The notes under the pieces: model-generated
The model's database searches: none
Told to the model about the DNA's origin: nothing
What the model saw: the letters and a program-made list of their open reading frames with translations, nothing else
In this document: one piece after another, positions 12,114 to 26,100 of the stretch
How the letters are laid out: the number at the start of each line of letters is the position of its first letter
How positions within the stretch are numbered: the first letter of the stretch is position 1
Position numbers and translations under genes: made by a program
Assembly (NCBI GenBank): GCA_001642005.1
Contig: LWCA01000036.1
Coordinates: 1-64,000, forward strand
Direction: 5' to 3'
Source: Intoshia linei
Taxonomy: Eukaryota > Orthonectida > Rhopaluridae
Length of the DNA: 64,000 nt

Positions 12114-14865
12114 ATGGATGAAGCAAATTTAAACATTGCAATAGAAAAAACTAAAGATGAAATGTCTAAAATAATAAATAAACCCAAAATGACGCCAAAA
12201 TTACTTTCAAAACCGCCTTTTAGATTCATCCACGACATAGTTACAAATGTAATGCAATATAAATAAATTTTCGAATTATAATTGATTAAACGTAGATTAA
12301 TGTGATCACTGGAATCTTTAAAAACGTTTCCTTTACAGAATTTGAACTTCACTCTCAAAATATGAAAAATCGAGAAGACAAGATTAATTTTTTGAAAAAA
12401 CTTTTTTTGTTCATTGGTAATGAAACAATTTACTAATCTTACGAGTAGGGGAAAGTTTTACAGTAGCCTATCAATGAAAAAAATTTATAAAAAAATCTCT
12501 ACTACCTTTTTTAATTATAAATAAAAACATTAGATAACCCATTTTATTTTGGTAGGACCAAAAATTATTTTACATTAAAAAAGGTCGGATAACTAAATTT
12601 AATTACAATATGCATCTGATACATTCCACATGTATTTTATATGATTTTATAACTCATTTAATGATTTCAAAAATAGAAGAAACTACAAACGAAAAAGTTG
12701 TATGCCGACCTTCCAAACTTGTGGCCGGTTTGGAGCCAAATCAAACAAATATAATGCTACAACAAATTTGTAAATGCATAAACATTATACAGGTAAATAT
12801 TTAGCATCAAAAATTAATTAATATCATTTAGAATGCTGAAAGCATTCAAAGAAATGAAATAACAAAGGAACCAACTCAAAAAGATAGAATGGTTCGTCCT
12901 ACGTCGGCTAAAGGTATACGCCATAGAAAAAATGATAGAGGTAATTACATTTAAAAAATTTAACTTGGCATTAAAATGCATTGAAAACCCTGTTGATTGT
13001 ATTTATTTTATTATTAGTGTCAGATTCACATCAACCCGAAAAGGTAATAAAATCAACAATGGAATCTGTACCCGTAACAGTAAATAAACTGAATATTGAT
13101 GTTGCTAATGAAAGTCCAAAAAAAGATGCACAAGAAAAAAGAAAATCAAAAAATGAAAAACTAGAAACAAATATCATTTCAACTTCGAATGAAATGTTAT
13201 TATCAGAACAAACCAATGTTTCAAGAAATCAATCAGCCAGTAAACCCTATAAAATGGCTAAATCGCCAGCAAAAAATGAATCAACGTGGTAATTTATTAA
13301 CTTATTTTGGTTTTACATTTGTATTATAATTTTTAACTAGGAAAAAACCACAAATAATTTCAGATATCAAAGATGATGAAAATGGGATGAATGATTCAGA
13401 AGATGAAATAGATTACAATTTAAAATCAGGAGAAACGAACGTAAATAATTTTTTTTATTTTATTTTAATGAATTAATGATTGAAATTAATATTTCTAGAT
13501 CATTGGTCTCAACGCTTGCCAAGGGGCGATTTTCTAAAATAGGGGGTGATTTTTCTATATTATTTCACAAAATACATAATTTAAAAAAATTTTTCAATAT
13601 TTTAACATATCAACAAATCCAATGTCAAAAACATATAAAAAGAGTTAATATAGTATAAATTTGTCACAATCTTAACATTAATACAATTTCCCATTGATAT
13701 CAGACATTTTTATAAAATTTCTAAAATATTTTTATTTTTAAAAAAAAAATTATTTGTGGTTTTGACCATGAAGTGTCCGTTTCTGAGGCTGAGATTTACG
13801 ACAATGTTAATGATTTTAAAACGCGTCCCAGAATTTATGTTTTATTAAATTTATGGATGATTTTATTTTTAAACAAAAGGTAAAATTGGGTTTTTGACCG
13901 AAGGACTCAAATTCGGAAACTGAAAAATAGATATCAACACTCCCTGGGAAAAATTGTCTTAGAAATTAGGTTTTTTAAATCTACTTCTGTTAATTTTTTA
14001 AATATACGGTAACACATACAGATATTCAATTTTATATAAATAAAAAATTATAATTTATAATTCATTATTATGGAGGAGTGATTTAAAAAAATATGTGCGA
14101 ATTATTGGTTTAGGGATCGTAACAAAATTAGCCCATAGAAAACAAAAAATTAAAGTTGAAACAATAAAAATTGTAAATTGGCTTTATTTTATCTCGTGTC
14201 GGTATACGGTACAGAGCCCTGCAGTGTGTGCGTACCAGATACGGACGGAGAAATTATTTTTAAAAGAGAACCGGGAAATTTCGGCCGGTTCAGGTTCTCT
14301 AGGCGGAACTGTGTATGACTAAAAAAAAATTTCATATAAAAATTAAAAAAGTTTATTAGAAAATACAAAACGACCCAGAAAACCACGGCAAATTGGTACA
14401 AGAAATTTTAGAAACACGAGAAGAGTTAATAAAAGATGAAAGCGTAATTACCACAAAAATAATAAATACTTTTAAAACTAGATTCAAGCCCAATCATTAA
14501 ATTCAGTATCACAAAAAAGGTATAAGCAGCAAATTGAAAAACAAATGAAAATAGCAAAACAACAATTACAAAAAACTACCAGATTAACCACAAATTTAGC
14601 AAAATCATTCGAGTATATACAAGAAGAGGCAGACATGATGAATGCAGAATTAGACTTTTGGAAAAAAGAAACAATTAAAAATATTAAATCATCAAAAGAC
14701 CACAAACAATCTCCGGAAAATGAAACATTAAAATATATTAATGGAATTAAAGATTTGGATACCACTATTATGGATTTAGAAAATTCTATAATCAGCAAAA
14801 AGAGAAATATACTTATAAACGATGAGACTATAAAATCATTAATTTTAGGTATTTGTAATAGATGA
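12114..14865 (+). CDS. TRAF3IP1: intraflagellar transport protein 54 (TRAF3IP1/MIP-T3)
   Basis: Eight exons: 12114-12248, 12296-12416, 12677-12792, 12832-12940, 13018-13288, 13341-13440, 14360-14443 and 14482-14865. All phases match and give 439 residues. IFT54 is an IFT-B subunit that binds tubulin and kinesin-2 during ciliary transport. The N-terminal calponin-homology-like domain is clear: LLSKPPFRFIHDI, VITGIF, then PSKLVAGLEPNQTN at about residues 95-108. The middle is the usual low-complexity Lys/Glu/Ser linker, including VRPTSA. The C-terminal coiled coil begins at HGKLVQEILETREEL and contains YIQEEADMMNAELDFWKKE, which matches the conserved C-terminal IFT54 region. Intron 7 is 38 bases. 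Intron 6 (0.9 kb) holds a repeat copy. The antisense open frames here are shadows. Confidence 0.92.
13680..14040 (+). repeat. family B repeat copy in IFT54 intron 6
   Basis: Shares 'ggttttgaccatgaagtgt', 'atgttaatgattttaaaacg' and 'actccctgggaaaaattgt' with the copies at 9400-9600 and, reversed, 42940-43150. Confidence 0.6.
14180..14340. repeat. GC-richer palindromic insertion in IFT54 intron 6
   Basis: About 150 bases of clearly higher GC content, with a palindromic core: GAACCGGGAAATTTCGGCC followed by GGTTCAGGTTCTCTAGGCGG. This looks like the hairpin end of a small mobile element. The plus-strand open frame across it is not a convincing gene. Confidence 0.4.
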
Positions 14866-15300
14866 ATAAACATTGTTTTTAAATTTTTAAACAAAAATTA
14901 ATAAATTAAGAATTATAATCATACAATTTTAAATCATGTTTGACAGGTATATATCCATTTTTTGTTACATGTAATAAAAATAACAATTTTTTCAAGCACT
15001 AGGTATTAGCATTCCATAAATAATGTCTTTTTTAATAAATATCAGTTTTAATTAAATACCTTAAAAATAATATTAACGAAATATTGACAATTATTTGACA
15101 CAACTCTTCAACAATCTAGTAATTCATTTATTCCATTAGTCTAAAAACTGGCGTCTTGAATAAAAAGAAAAGGTTCAATGTCCAATTTTAATTAAATATT
15201 TGATGTTATTATTTTTTCCCATTTTAATGGTTTCTCATGGATTTAAATATGTAGTATGGTGGAAGTAGTAATATTTCATAATTTACGTCTTTTAGATATT
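14866..15300. other. intergenic, no feature seen
   Basis: AT-rich spacer after the IFT54 stop. No gene or clear repeat boundary is visible. Confidence 0.4.
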
Positions 15301-15945
15301 CAGACCTTTTGAAAAATATAAGGTCAAGCATTATCATGCTGAATAATAATTTTACCTTTACGGAACTTTTGAGGTATTTTTTGGTAAATATTAAGATATA
15401 ATTTTTCTAGACGGTCACAATTTGTCAGTATTAATGTTTCATTGTTCTTAAGAAATTCCCAATAGATTCAAAAATCCATACCCCAAAGTAAACATAAAAT
15501 ATATAAAATTTTGGAAAATATTTAAGGATTTTTCTTATAAGATTTGGTAAAATCGTGTTTTTCAGAAAAATATTGGAAAAAGGTGATTTTTCCCTTAAAT
15601 TAGGTTGGTAAAATTGGATTTTTTATTTTTAGTTTTTAATTAAGAAGTTGTTGCTCATAAGATTTAGTAAAATCGGATTTTTCCCTAAGAGTTTTAAATT
15701 TTATTAATGGTGCTAATGTGATAGTGCTTATTAATGGTGATAAAAGTGGGATTTTTGAAATAATAGTGTATCGGTCGTATGGGCTTTAGGATAAATTAAC
15801 AACATCTGGTCACAGTAATAAATATTAAAAATTCTAAAATTAAAAAAAGTTGATAATTTTTTTTTATATTTTATTTGAATCTCACGGACCCAAGGAATAT
15901 AGTTATGGAAATCCAGGGGCCCAGGGACCCCAATTGGGAACCACT
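15300..15945 (+). mobile_element. family C hAT-like element
   Basis: Ends in GGGACCCCAATTGGGAACCACTG, whose inverse (CAGTGGTTCCCAATTGGGG) is the terminal sequence of this family; compare the starts at 23101, 31993 and 45353. The interior has the typical 'ggtaaaatcg / ggtaaaagg' tracts and 'aacatctggtcac'. The left boundary is unclear. Confidence 0.65.
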
Positions 15946-15949
15946 GTAT

Positions 15950-17130
15950 TAGTCGTTTTCTGAAATAACCATTGTTTTGGTAAATTTGTGTTGTCCCATT
16001 TTTCATTTTACATCGGTTTAAATAATTTTCTATATAAATTATTCCGTTTTGAGTCTGTTCAACGATAAATTACATATATATTGATCCTGTTTAATGCATT
16101 CAGATATATCAATAAATGAGGAACCCATATTTCTCATTGGTTGACTTTGTATGTTATGATAAAATGTGCATGTTTGAATTAGAGATTTTATTAATTCCCC
16201 TTTTATTCCATCTAATCTAACAGTCAATTAAATCTAACAGTATAAACCTACTGGAACGTTGGACATCTTCTGGGTTATAATTTTTTTGGTAAAACATCAA
16301 TAACCACATTTTAATTTTTAGTAGATTAATACCATCTTTGTCATACACATTTTACATATTTTCATAAGATTATGATACGTTACACCCCCATGGAGGCATA
16401 TAATAAAATCCAACTATTTTCGCCAAAACGTAATTATAAATATATCTTGGTTATGGTAAATTACTCTGGCATAGAAAAACATGTTTGCATAATTCGCAAA
16501 AAAATAAATAAATAATGCAACGCCAGTAAATATTCATAAAGATAGTGATTTATAATAAAATTGCAAGAAAAACAACATTACATATGGAACAAACTGATTG
16601 AATTATATAATTTAAAATCAAATCCGGCCGCCGTTTGAGAAAATAATTAAATCATATGTACTAATAATATAAAGTTGAGATTTGATTCGAAATTTGATAA
16701 GATAAGGTATAGTAGATAAAGCCTCACTTTTTCAAAATGTCCAAAAATTATTCGAAACGTTCTGTATCTTATTTAACGAAAAGATAATTTGGTCCATAAG
16801 TTATATAAAGTTGAGATTGTTACAAAATTGACTTAATTTTTTATTCTTGTAATTATGATTCAATCAAAATAAATAAAAGTAAAAGTATTCTTATTTTTTA
16901 GATAAAAATGATTGATAATAAGAAATAGATAAAATATTATCGGTACAATAAATGTATAATTATTGCGCCAAATGAATTGAAAAAAATTTTATTAGTAATG
17001 GTTGCGAGACTACATTGAGATGAAATGAAAATGATCATGATAACAAGTGGCGCAATTTGAATATTGATAACAGGTAATATTGTAAACTGTTTAAAATATT
17101 TGAATGTTATTGTAAATCTTAAATCAAGGT
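15950..17130. other. intergenic region upstream of ATR
   Basis: No confident gene. A short block at about 16620-16640 (TCCGGCCGCCGTTTGAG) looks like the inner end of a hAT element. A minus-strand open frame at 16039-16227 has no recognisable domain. The ATR promoter should lie in the last few hundred bases, but I see no specific motif. Confidence 0.35.
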
Positions 17131-20100
17131 ATGCTATATTTGGAATTTGCAGAAAATTTATTAAAAAAGTACAATTTACGCAGCGGTAATTATATAACAT
17201 TTTTATTGCGATATATTTACGATGATTTAAAACAATATAAATTATTTGTAAACTCAACTTTAACTCCCATCAATTCAAACATAAAAGAGGAGGATGTAAG
17301 AGTGGCAAACAAAATTGAAGAATTTTCAGATTTATTGGATTGGTTAAATTGTAAAAATATTTCTGAAATTTTTTGGCAAGTTTTTTTACAAATGTTGCGA
17401 AACATTTTACCTGAATCTTGTATAAACGATTATGCCTATTTTGAATCTAATGTAAAATACAATTGTCAATACACAGTGTTAAATGATTTTGATCAAAATT
17501 TATTAATTTTTAACATTTTGTTTACTATGAAAAGGATAAATGTCTTGAACGTGTACCTTTCATTGACTCATTTAAATATTTTTTTTCTCGACATGTTGAA
17601 AGTTTTTGAAACCTGTTCATTGGTTTGTAAATTTGAAGCATTGAAACTGACACATCAAATGGTGATTTACAAAAAGGATAATTTATTGAACAGAAACAAG
17701 GACATGTTATCACAAATGACCATGATTTGTATTAAAAATAAATTAATCAACGATGAAATGTTGATTATTGTTACAGAAATTTATTTAAATTTAAATGACA
17801 AAAATTTTGCTTGTTTTTTAAAATTTTTGATAAATCATTTAAAAGAAATTTATAAAGATTTTTCTAAAAGCTATGTATGGGATTTGCTTTTGGTTTTATT
17901 TGATGAAAAATATATACACTTATTGAAAAATGTGGATGACTTTATGGAACAATCTTTAATTTGCATATTGGAATATATTGAAGTTTCTCACCAATTTTTA
18001 TTAATTGATTTAAAAATTTACACAATTATGACAAGTATTTTGAATAATTTTCAACCTGTAATGTTTAAAATGAAATGTTTTGAATTTTTAAATAATTTTT
18101 TTCAAGCTGAAACTTGTATTGATAATTATTATAAATTTTTAAAAAATGATTCTAAAAACATATTCAATATATTGAAAATCCTTAAACAAACATGCCAAGA
18201 TGATTCGGATCAATTGGACACTTTTAACGAAAAAATTTTAAATTTTATTAATTCTGAATTTGGTCTGAATCTGGATAAAATTTTATTTATCTTTTTAAAT
18301 TTATACAAAATTGATAAAAAATATGTTATAGAATATAAAATTTATCAAAAATTTTTAAATTTACTCATTCAACCTTGGAATTCTTGGAAACGTGATATTT
18401 CTGGAAATTCTTTACAAGAATCAAAATATATTTTGAATCAAGAAACCAATAAAAAATTTTATTTTTATTTAATTGATGTATTTTTAATTTCATCTGAATC
18501 ACCTCAATTGAAATTTAGAATAATGAAAAAGATATTTTTAGAGTCTAATGAAATTTCTCTAAAAATTATAGAAAAATTGGCATTTTTAGTACCTGATGAT
18601 GATTATCTAGTCAATTTTTTAAATGTTTTATTTTTTGAAAAAAATGTTAATTTTAATGAACCATTTTTTTCTCTTGTATCAAAATTTAATATTAAAGTCA
18701 TCAATGTGAATGAATGCAAATATTTGTTATTTTTTATTAAAAATTTTTCATTTCGTCAATTTGATAAAAATGTTGATTTGATTATTTCAATAATTGATTC
18801 TCTATTACAAATTTACTATGAAAAATTTAAAACTGAAACTTTTTGCATTATTTCTATATTGAAAGGTATAGTTGATTGTCCAAATTTGAACAATACTCAA
18901 TTGGATAAAATTAAAATTATTTTAAAAAATATTGTGGATACGAGATTATCAAGTTTTGATTCTTCAATATTTTCAAAATTTTCTAAAATTTGTTATCAAT
19001 TTTTTAAACATTATACTTTAAAAAATGAATTTCAAAATGCCATGAATGAAATTCTTAATGATAAACTTTTATCTGATATTGAAGAATCAAATATACAGCA
19101 AGTTGAAAATGTTTTAATAATTATAAAACACATTACTTTTGTTTCAAAGGATGAATTTATTACTCTGTCTTGTTTGATGATAATTTTTACCACAATTACA
19201 TCTTCTGAAACTATACTCATTTGTAGTTTAGCTTTAGATGTATTTCAGGATATTGTAAAAAGTTTAAATCAAAGTTTAAAAAATATATTTTATCTCTATC
19301 AAGAAAATATATGTGAAATTTTGGCTTATGAAATAATTAAACATGTAAATTTACTAATTGACGATAAATTTAATCAACACTTGAAAAATTATTTAATTCC
19401 TCCAGAATCAAAAAAGGATTTGTTGATTTTACTTGAATCTATAAATATCAATGAACAAGATTTATGTACAAAAAAAATTTACTTAATAATTGATAAAATT
19501 AATTGTTCAATTTCAAATGCTGCAAATACGTTTAATTTTGATTTGAATGTTTTTAAAAACAAAATTATGAAACATTATATTGCACCATTTTTTATTTCAT
19601 TTGACAAAGAAATTGATATCTTTTATATTGATTTAATTTTAAAGCAAATATTTAATTTTACATTTACAACTCAAGTCATTAGGGCTATCGGTAAAATTTT
19701 TGCGTATATACTTTGTTTTTCTAATGTAAACTGTCATTTAGAATTAATTGATAAAATTTGTAAAATTTCTAAACTTGAAATTAGTTATCTAGTGAAATGC
19801 TATTTTCAAACCATTTGTAATAATTTAATTCTGTTTCTCAGTTTAAAATATGATTCCGTTATAATTGGATTTAATACCCTGTATATTTTGTTGAAAACTG
19901 ATGAAATATCAAAATTTAATTTTCAAAGTTTGATTAAAAATGAAATTATCGGAATTTTTTTTCATATTGAAAATGCAATCATTGAATCCGACCAGTTGGA
20001 ACATTCTCATTTATTGAAAAGTAATTATAAATCATTTTACATGTTTTTGGTATTGTTGGATTCTAATCAATTGAAATCTGTTCGAATGCATGTGATTAAT

Positions 20101-23100
20101 ATTATTAAAAATGCGGTACATTCGAAATGTCTAAATTTTGATAAATTTTCTAATGTCTCAGAAATTACTCAAGATTGTGTCTTGTTATTGCTTAAAAACC
20201 TTGATGATATTACTGTTGGTCCATTGTTACCTCAATTACTTTCATTTACATTTACATATAATGACAGTGAATGCAATAAAATTATAAAATATATTCTCAC
20301 TGAATGTAAAATGAAGGAAAATATTTTCTCTAGGTATATGTATTTACTTGAAATTTCAAATACTTTTTTTCATAGTCAAATTTACAAAATTTGGAGTAAA
20401 TTTTGCTTAAAAAATGATAATGATGAAAATTATAATGAAAACCAAATTCTAAAGTGTCGTTTAATTATGATATCCGATTATTTATCGATTCCTTTTGATA
20501 ATATTATTATTTTGGTGCTTAATCAACTTTTTAAAATCATCACCAACTCTTATGTAAAGTTTTATACAATTTTAAATTCTTCTGATACTAAATTTCCAAA
20601 ATTTATTGTTCCTTTTGGATCACTTTCTCTTTATAAAAATTACATAAATAATAAAATTTTTATAAGTAAATTTATTGTACAATTGGTGGCTGGATTATGT
20701 CAAAACAATTGCGATAAAATTAAAAATTTGTATGCCAGATGTCTGGGGGCAATTGGAGCTATAGGTAAAAAGTTTCTGATTAATAATGATCAAAATTTGA
20801 TAATCTGTAAAAATGAAGAAAAAAATAAAACACATCAAAATATGATTACCGACGAAAAAAATGTTTTTGGATTAGCACAACATTCATGTACTCAACGTGC
20901 TAATCCACAAGAATTTTTAACTCAATTGGGCGTCAAAGAACCTACTTTTTATGAACTGGATCACGTGAAATTTAAATGTAATGTTATTAAAAGGCTCATT
21001 TTTTCGTTGCAAAAAACTAATAATAATGCTACTCATGATTGTATTGCGTTTTCTATTCAAGAATTTATTAAATTGATTATTAATCACGATGATTTACATA
21101 CAATGTTTACTTGTGATGATTTGGACGTTATTTTACCATTAACCAATTCCAGATACGTTTTAAATGAAATTTTTTTTTCAAGTTTTATGTCTAATTTATC
21201 TACCGGTTCAATCGCTAATTTGACCATTTTTAATAATGATAAATTTGATTCTAAAAATTTTCATAATTGGATTTCTTGCTTTTGTATTTTGATTATTGAA
21301 CAATTTCAAGATGAAGGTGTATCTGATTTTTTTAAACCTCTTTGTGGTGCTATTAAGAATGATGAAAGTTTTGCTAAATTCATTACAGCCTATGTTGTTT
21401 ATTATTCAATTATTTTTGATAATTGTATCGAGTTTATCTTAAATGAAATTATCAACATTTTAACCTTCAATATAAATACTAGTGAAAATTTGGATAATAT
21501 TAAATTTTCAAAACAAAAAATGTCTCATTTTGGTCAACTTCATAAATTGTACATTTTAAAATTGCTTTATAAATTGGAAACAATGTTTAAATGGTTTTAT
21601 GAATCATACCATTATTTACATTCTACTCAGAAACATAAAAATGCAAAATGGATTGATATTTTAAAGGAAAATAGAGTTAAACTTTCCACGTTTTTGGACC
21701 AAGTTGAATTTATATTGATGGCTCATAATTATCTAAATTTGGGAGCATATTGTCACGGGTTGTATTATTATGAATTGCATTTTAAGGGAATTAAGTATTC
21801 CAATTTCAATATATCAATTTTATTGGACCAAACAGACATTTCTCTCAGTTTTGAAGGTATCGTTCAAAAGGAACAACGTTCATTTAGTGCTAATGATTTA
21901 AATACTTTTCAAGAAATTTACAAGTGTATCGATGAAAGTGACGCTATTATGGGTGTTATTGTTTATCAAGGAATTATGGACACTTCTCAGGAAAATTCTA
22001 TTGTCACTTTGGAATCTAAACATTTAAATTCTTTTGGAACTGTCAGTTATGATCACGTCATTTCTAAACACCAACTTTTTTCGACTCTTACCCAATCTAA
22101 ATCGAAAGTTTACTCTGGTTTATTAGAAAGAAAGATTAAAAACGATGAAAAATATAAATTTTTAGAAATTAACAACAAAGTCAGTTTAATTCGAAACATG
22201 ATCAATTTAGGTCAGTATTACACCGCAAAAACAGTTATAGATAAATTAATCGATGAAAACCCTTATTATCACAAATATGTCAGTGAGTATAGACACGAAG
22301 TTGCTCATCAATTGAGTGATTGGACTTGTATTGATTCTTTTATAAATCAAGAGCAGGTATGGAACAAAAATCATAAATTAGACTGGAATGAAGGAATCTC
22401 ACAAATTATCCACAATTTATCAAATATTAATTTTAATAAAACTAATGTTTTAGAAATTGACGATATTATTATCAAAATGTTTGATAATGTCATTTCTCTT
22501 TTTATTGCTAATGCTGATATTGAATTTGGAGCATATAATCAAATTTATCCAGTTTTAATCAAATTTCATACTCTTGTAGATTTAAATCATATTTATAATT
22601 ATTTAAATTTTATCAAAGTTCCTGAAAAAATAAATTTTGATAAAACTAGTTTTGATTACTTTAATCAAAGACTTTGCTTGACTGAACCTATTTACTGTTA
22701 CCGGGAACCCATCATTTCGTGTTATAGGCACATTCTTCAGAATCAATTAAATTTGTTGTATCAGAAATTTTTTCAATCTGAACGGTTTGATATTTTTGGA
22801 ACACAAATTTTGAAAAATGTTTATGAATCTGATAATGAACCTATTAAATGTATTTTTAAAGACAAAATTAGTAACATGTTTATTGAAACTGCAAAACTTG
22901 CTAGATATGATGGAAATTTAGAACGTGCTTTTACTTTGTTGGTTCAGTTGGATGTTTTTGATGATAATATCAATGTTTCCTTAGAACGAGCATTATGGAT
23001 GAAGGATAGGGGAGATGTAACCGAAGCAGAGGTTATTTTCAATATAATGAATCAATTCAAATTTTTTTCAAGCGTTTATCAACCTTTTTTAAATCTAGTA

Positions 23101-26100
23101 CAGTAGTTCCCGATTGGTGCCCCTGGACCTCTTGGTCCGTAAGAGTCAAATAAAATATAAACAATCTTTATCAACTTTTATTTATTTTTAATAAATATTG
23201 CAAAGTTGCCACATGTTGGGAATTTATCCAAAATCCTAGATAACCGCTACATTATTATTTTAAAAATCCCACTTTTATCACACTATTAATAATATTTACA
23301 AAATAATTAATAGTTAATGAAAAATACCGTTTCAAACTCTCAAAAAAAAAATCGACTTAATCAAACTCCAAAATAAAAAATATAATTTTAAAATTTCCAT
23401 ATTTCTATTACAGCTTTTCGAGAGTTGTTTTATCGCAAATTTTATTTTTAGAAATTGAGTCCTTCAAGGTCAAAAACAACAATTATCCTGTTTTTTAAAT
23501 TCAAACGACCTAGAATTATCAAATATACTTAATCTGATAAAGATTTTAAATTCATCAACATTACGATAATTTTCAATTAAAATATTATGTCTTCACGGCC
23601 AAAACCACAAACTATCCTTTTTTTATAAAAAAAATTTATAAAGTCCTAGAATGTTATACAACATACATTCTGGGATAGTTTTTAAAGTCATAAGCATTAT
23701 TATGAATGGCAACCTCAAAAAAGTGCATTTTCACGATTAAAATCCTTTATTACCCTTTTTTTAAAAAAAATTACAGTTCATAGTTATTTCCACTTAACAC
23801 ACATAAATTTTTGATCTCACTAAAAAATTACATTAAATTGACATTAAAATACTATTTCAAAAAATAATGTAAATATGTTTAAATAAATTGCCAACCCTAG
23901 TACCAGAGTAGTACACACTGCTCAATTTCTTCTTAAAGGCTAAAAATTAATTTTTACACAAAACCCTTCGATAATTCAAAATAATTGGAACAAATGATGC
24001 GGTATTTTTTTTAAAAATTTGAGTTAAGTTTTAAAAATATTTTTTATATTTAATGGAATTAAATATCAAAATGAATCAGTCTACAGATTGAGTTAAGTTA
24101 AATAATAAAATATAATATTTTTAGTCACTGTTGACATGTGCTGCTTCAAAATATTATGGAATTTACATAAATACAAACATGTCCTCGTTAAATGAAAATC
24201 CTACCCAATTACATCATAAATGTGTTTACTCTAAAATTTTGATGGAAATTGGAATTTTGAAAGAAGAGAGTAGTAGTTGTGCCAGTAATGATATAGTTTC
24301 ACAATACGAAGATGCCTTGAAATTAGACCCAAACTCGGAAACATGTCATTTCCGCTTAGCCAGATATATGGACAAACTTTTATCATCCCCATCACTAAAA
24401 AATATTCCAAAAATGCAAATAGTTGACATGAAATGCACATATTTGCCGAGAATAATTGAATGTTATGGAAGTTCTTTAGTTTATGGTTGCAATTACATAT
24501 ATCAATCCTTACCTCGATTATTATCTTTATGGCTTGATTTTGGAAACGAAATGCAAAGTTACAAGAGTGATATAAATTCCTATTCCCACATGTCTTCATG
24601 TATAAAAAAATTAAACTCAATAATTGAATCTCTTATAAAGAGACTACCAACCTTCTTATTTTACTGTTCATTTCCTCAGCTAGTTTCACGGATTTGTCAT
24701 AAAAATGAAAGCGTTGTTCGTTGTTTAAAAACTTTAATTTCAAGTATTATTATTGTATATCCTCAACAATCGTTGTGGCAAATGATTGCAGTAATTAAAT
24801 CAACATATCCAACGCGATCCCAAAGATGTCAAGATATTATTAATGAATCGCGTAAAAATTGCTCTTCAGATAAACTTTTTTATTTTATACAAGATATTTT
24901 AAAACTGGCAGAACAACTAATTCTACTATGTAATTTTAAGACTACAGGAATTAAATCCAGTAAGCCTACGTTTAGTCTAGATAAAAATATTAAATTATTA
25001 CGACGCTTGTTTGATTCTCCTAAATTGTCTAGAATTATTATACCTATTCAATACTTTTTAAATGTTCGTATACCTAGAACAGAAATTGGTGGATGTTTTA
25101 ATAATTCAAATTCTGTTTATGGAAATTTTGAACCCTTTCCATCTGATGAAATTTATATTCAAAATATTCAGGATACGGTTAAAGTGTATACTCAATCTTT
25201 GCAAAGACCGAAAATTGTAACTTTTATTTGTTCTGATGGTATCGATCGTGTCATGCTTTGTAAACCCAAGGACGATTTGCGTAAGGATGCTCGTTTGATG
25301 GAATTTAATTGTATTATCAATACGTTGCTTAGAATGGACAGCGACGCTCGAACTAAGTCACTTTTTATTAGAACCTATAGTGTTATTCCGCTTAATGAGG
25401 TAATGTGCATTTGTTATTTAAATTATGCCAATAAAAATATTATGATAATTATTTTAATGTAAAAAAATATTTCAACATCAATAATATTTACAATTTAATT
25501 TTTAGAATTGTGGTATGATCGAATGGGTAGTAAATACAAAAGCTTTTCGTTTAATTCTTAAAGGTCTTTATGAAAGAGAAGGGATAAAAATGCCTAAAAG
25601 GAGTTATCTTTTAAAATATGAACATGTTGCCAATTCTCCACTTCCAATCAAATTACAATTATACAAGAAAGATTTTGTTTCAAAATTTCCTCTCATCTTT
25701 GATCGCTGGTTTATTGAATCATTTGACAATCCAACGGATTGGTATCGAGCTAGAAATAATTATAGTAGAACTGTGGCAGTTATGAGTATTGTTGGATACA
25801 TTTTGGGTAATTTTTTATTTTTAGTTGACCATATTAATTTTATATTCTACATTACGGGTTTCCCACTGGCAACTGACTTAGCCGTCCCGTTGGAGGGCTC
25901 TAGCACGTACTATCACTGTGTATGCACGAGAATATTTATTTATTATATATTTTGGGTGTCTACTTTTACTATTTTTACTAAAAATTAAAATTTACCAACC
26001 TTAAAATGAAAAAATCAGTTTTACCAAACTTTAAGGGAAAAAATCCAATTTACCGAATTGTAGAGTATCCCGTAAAGACTCAGTATAAAATACAAACCAA

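Noticed and set aside
12008-12358. 116-codon minus-strand frame
   Set aside because: Antisense to the first two exons of IFT54, which are strongly supported.
14484-14894. 136-codon minus-strand frame
   Set aside because: Antisense shadow of the last IFT54 exon.
24231-24620. 129-codon minus-strand frame
   Set aside because: Antisense shadow of ATR exon 2.
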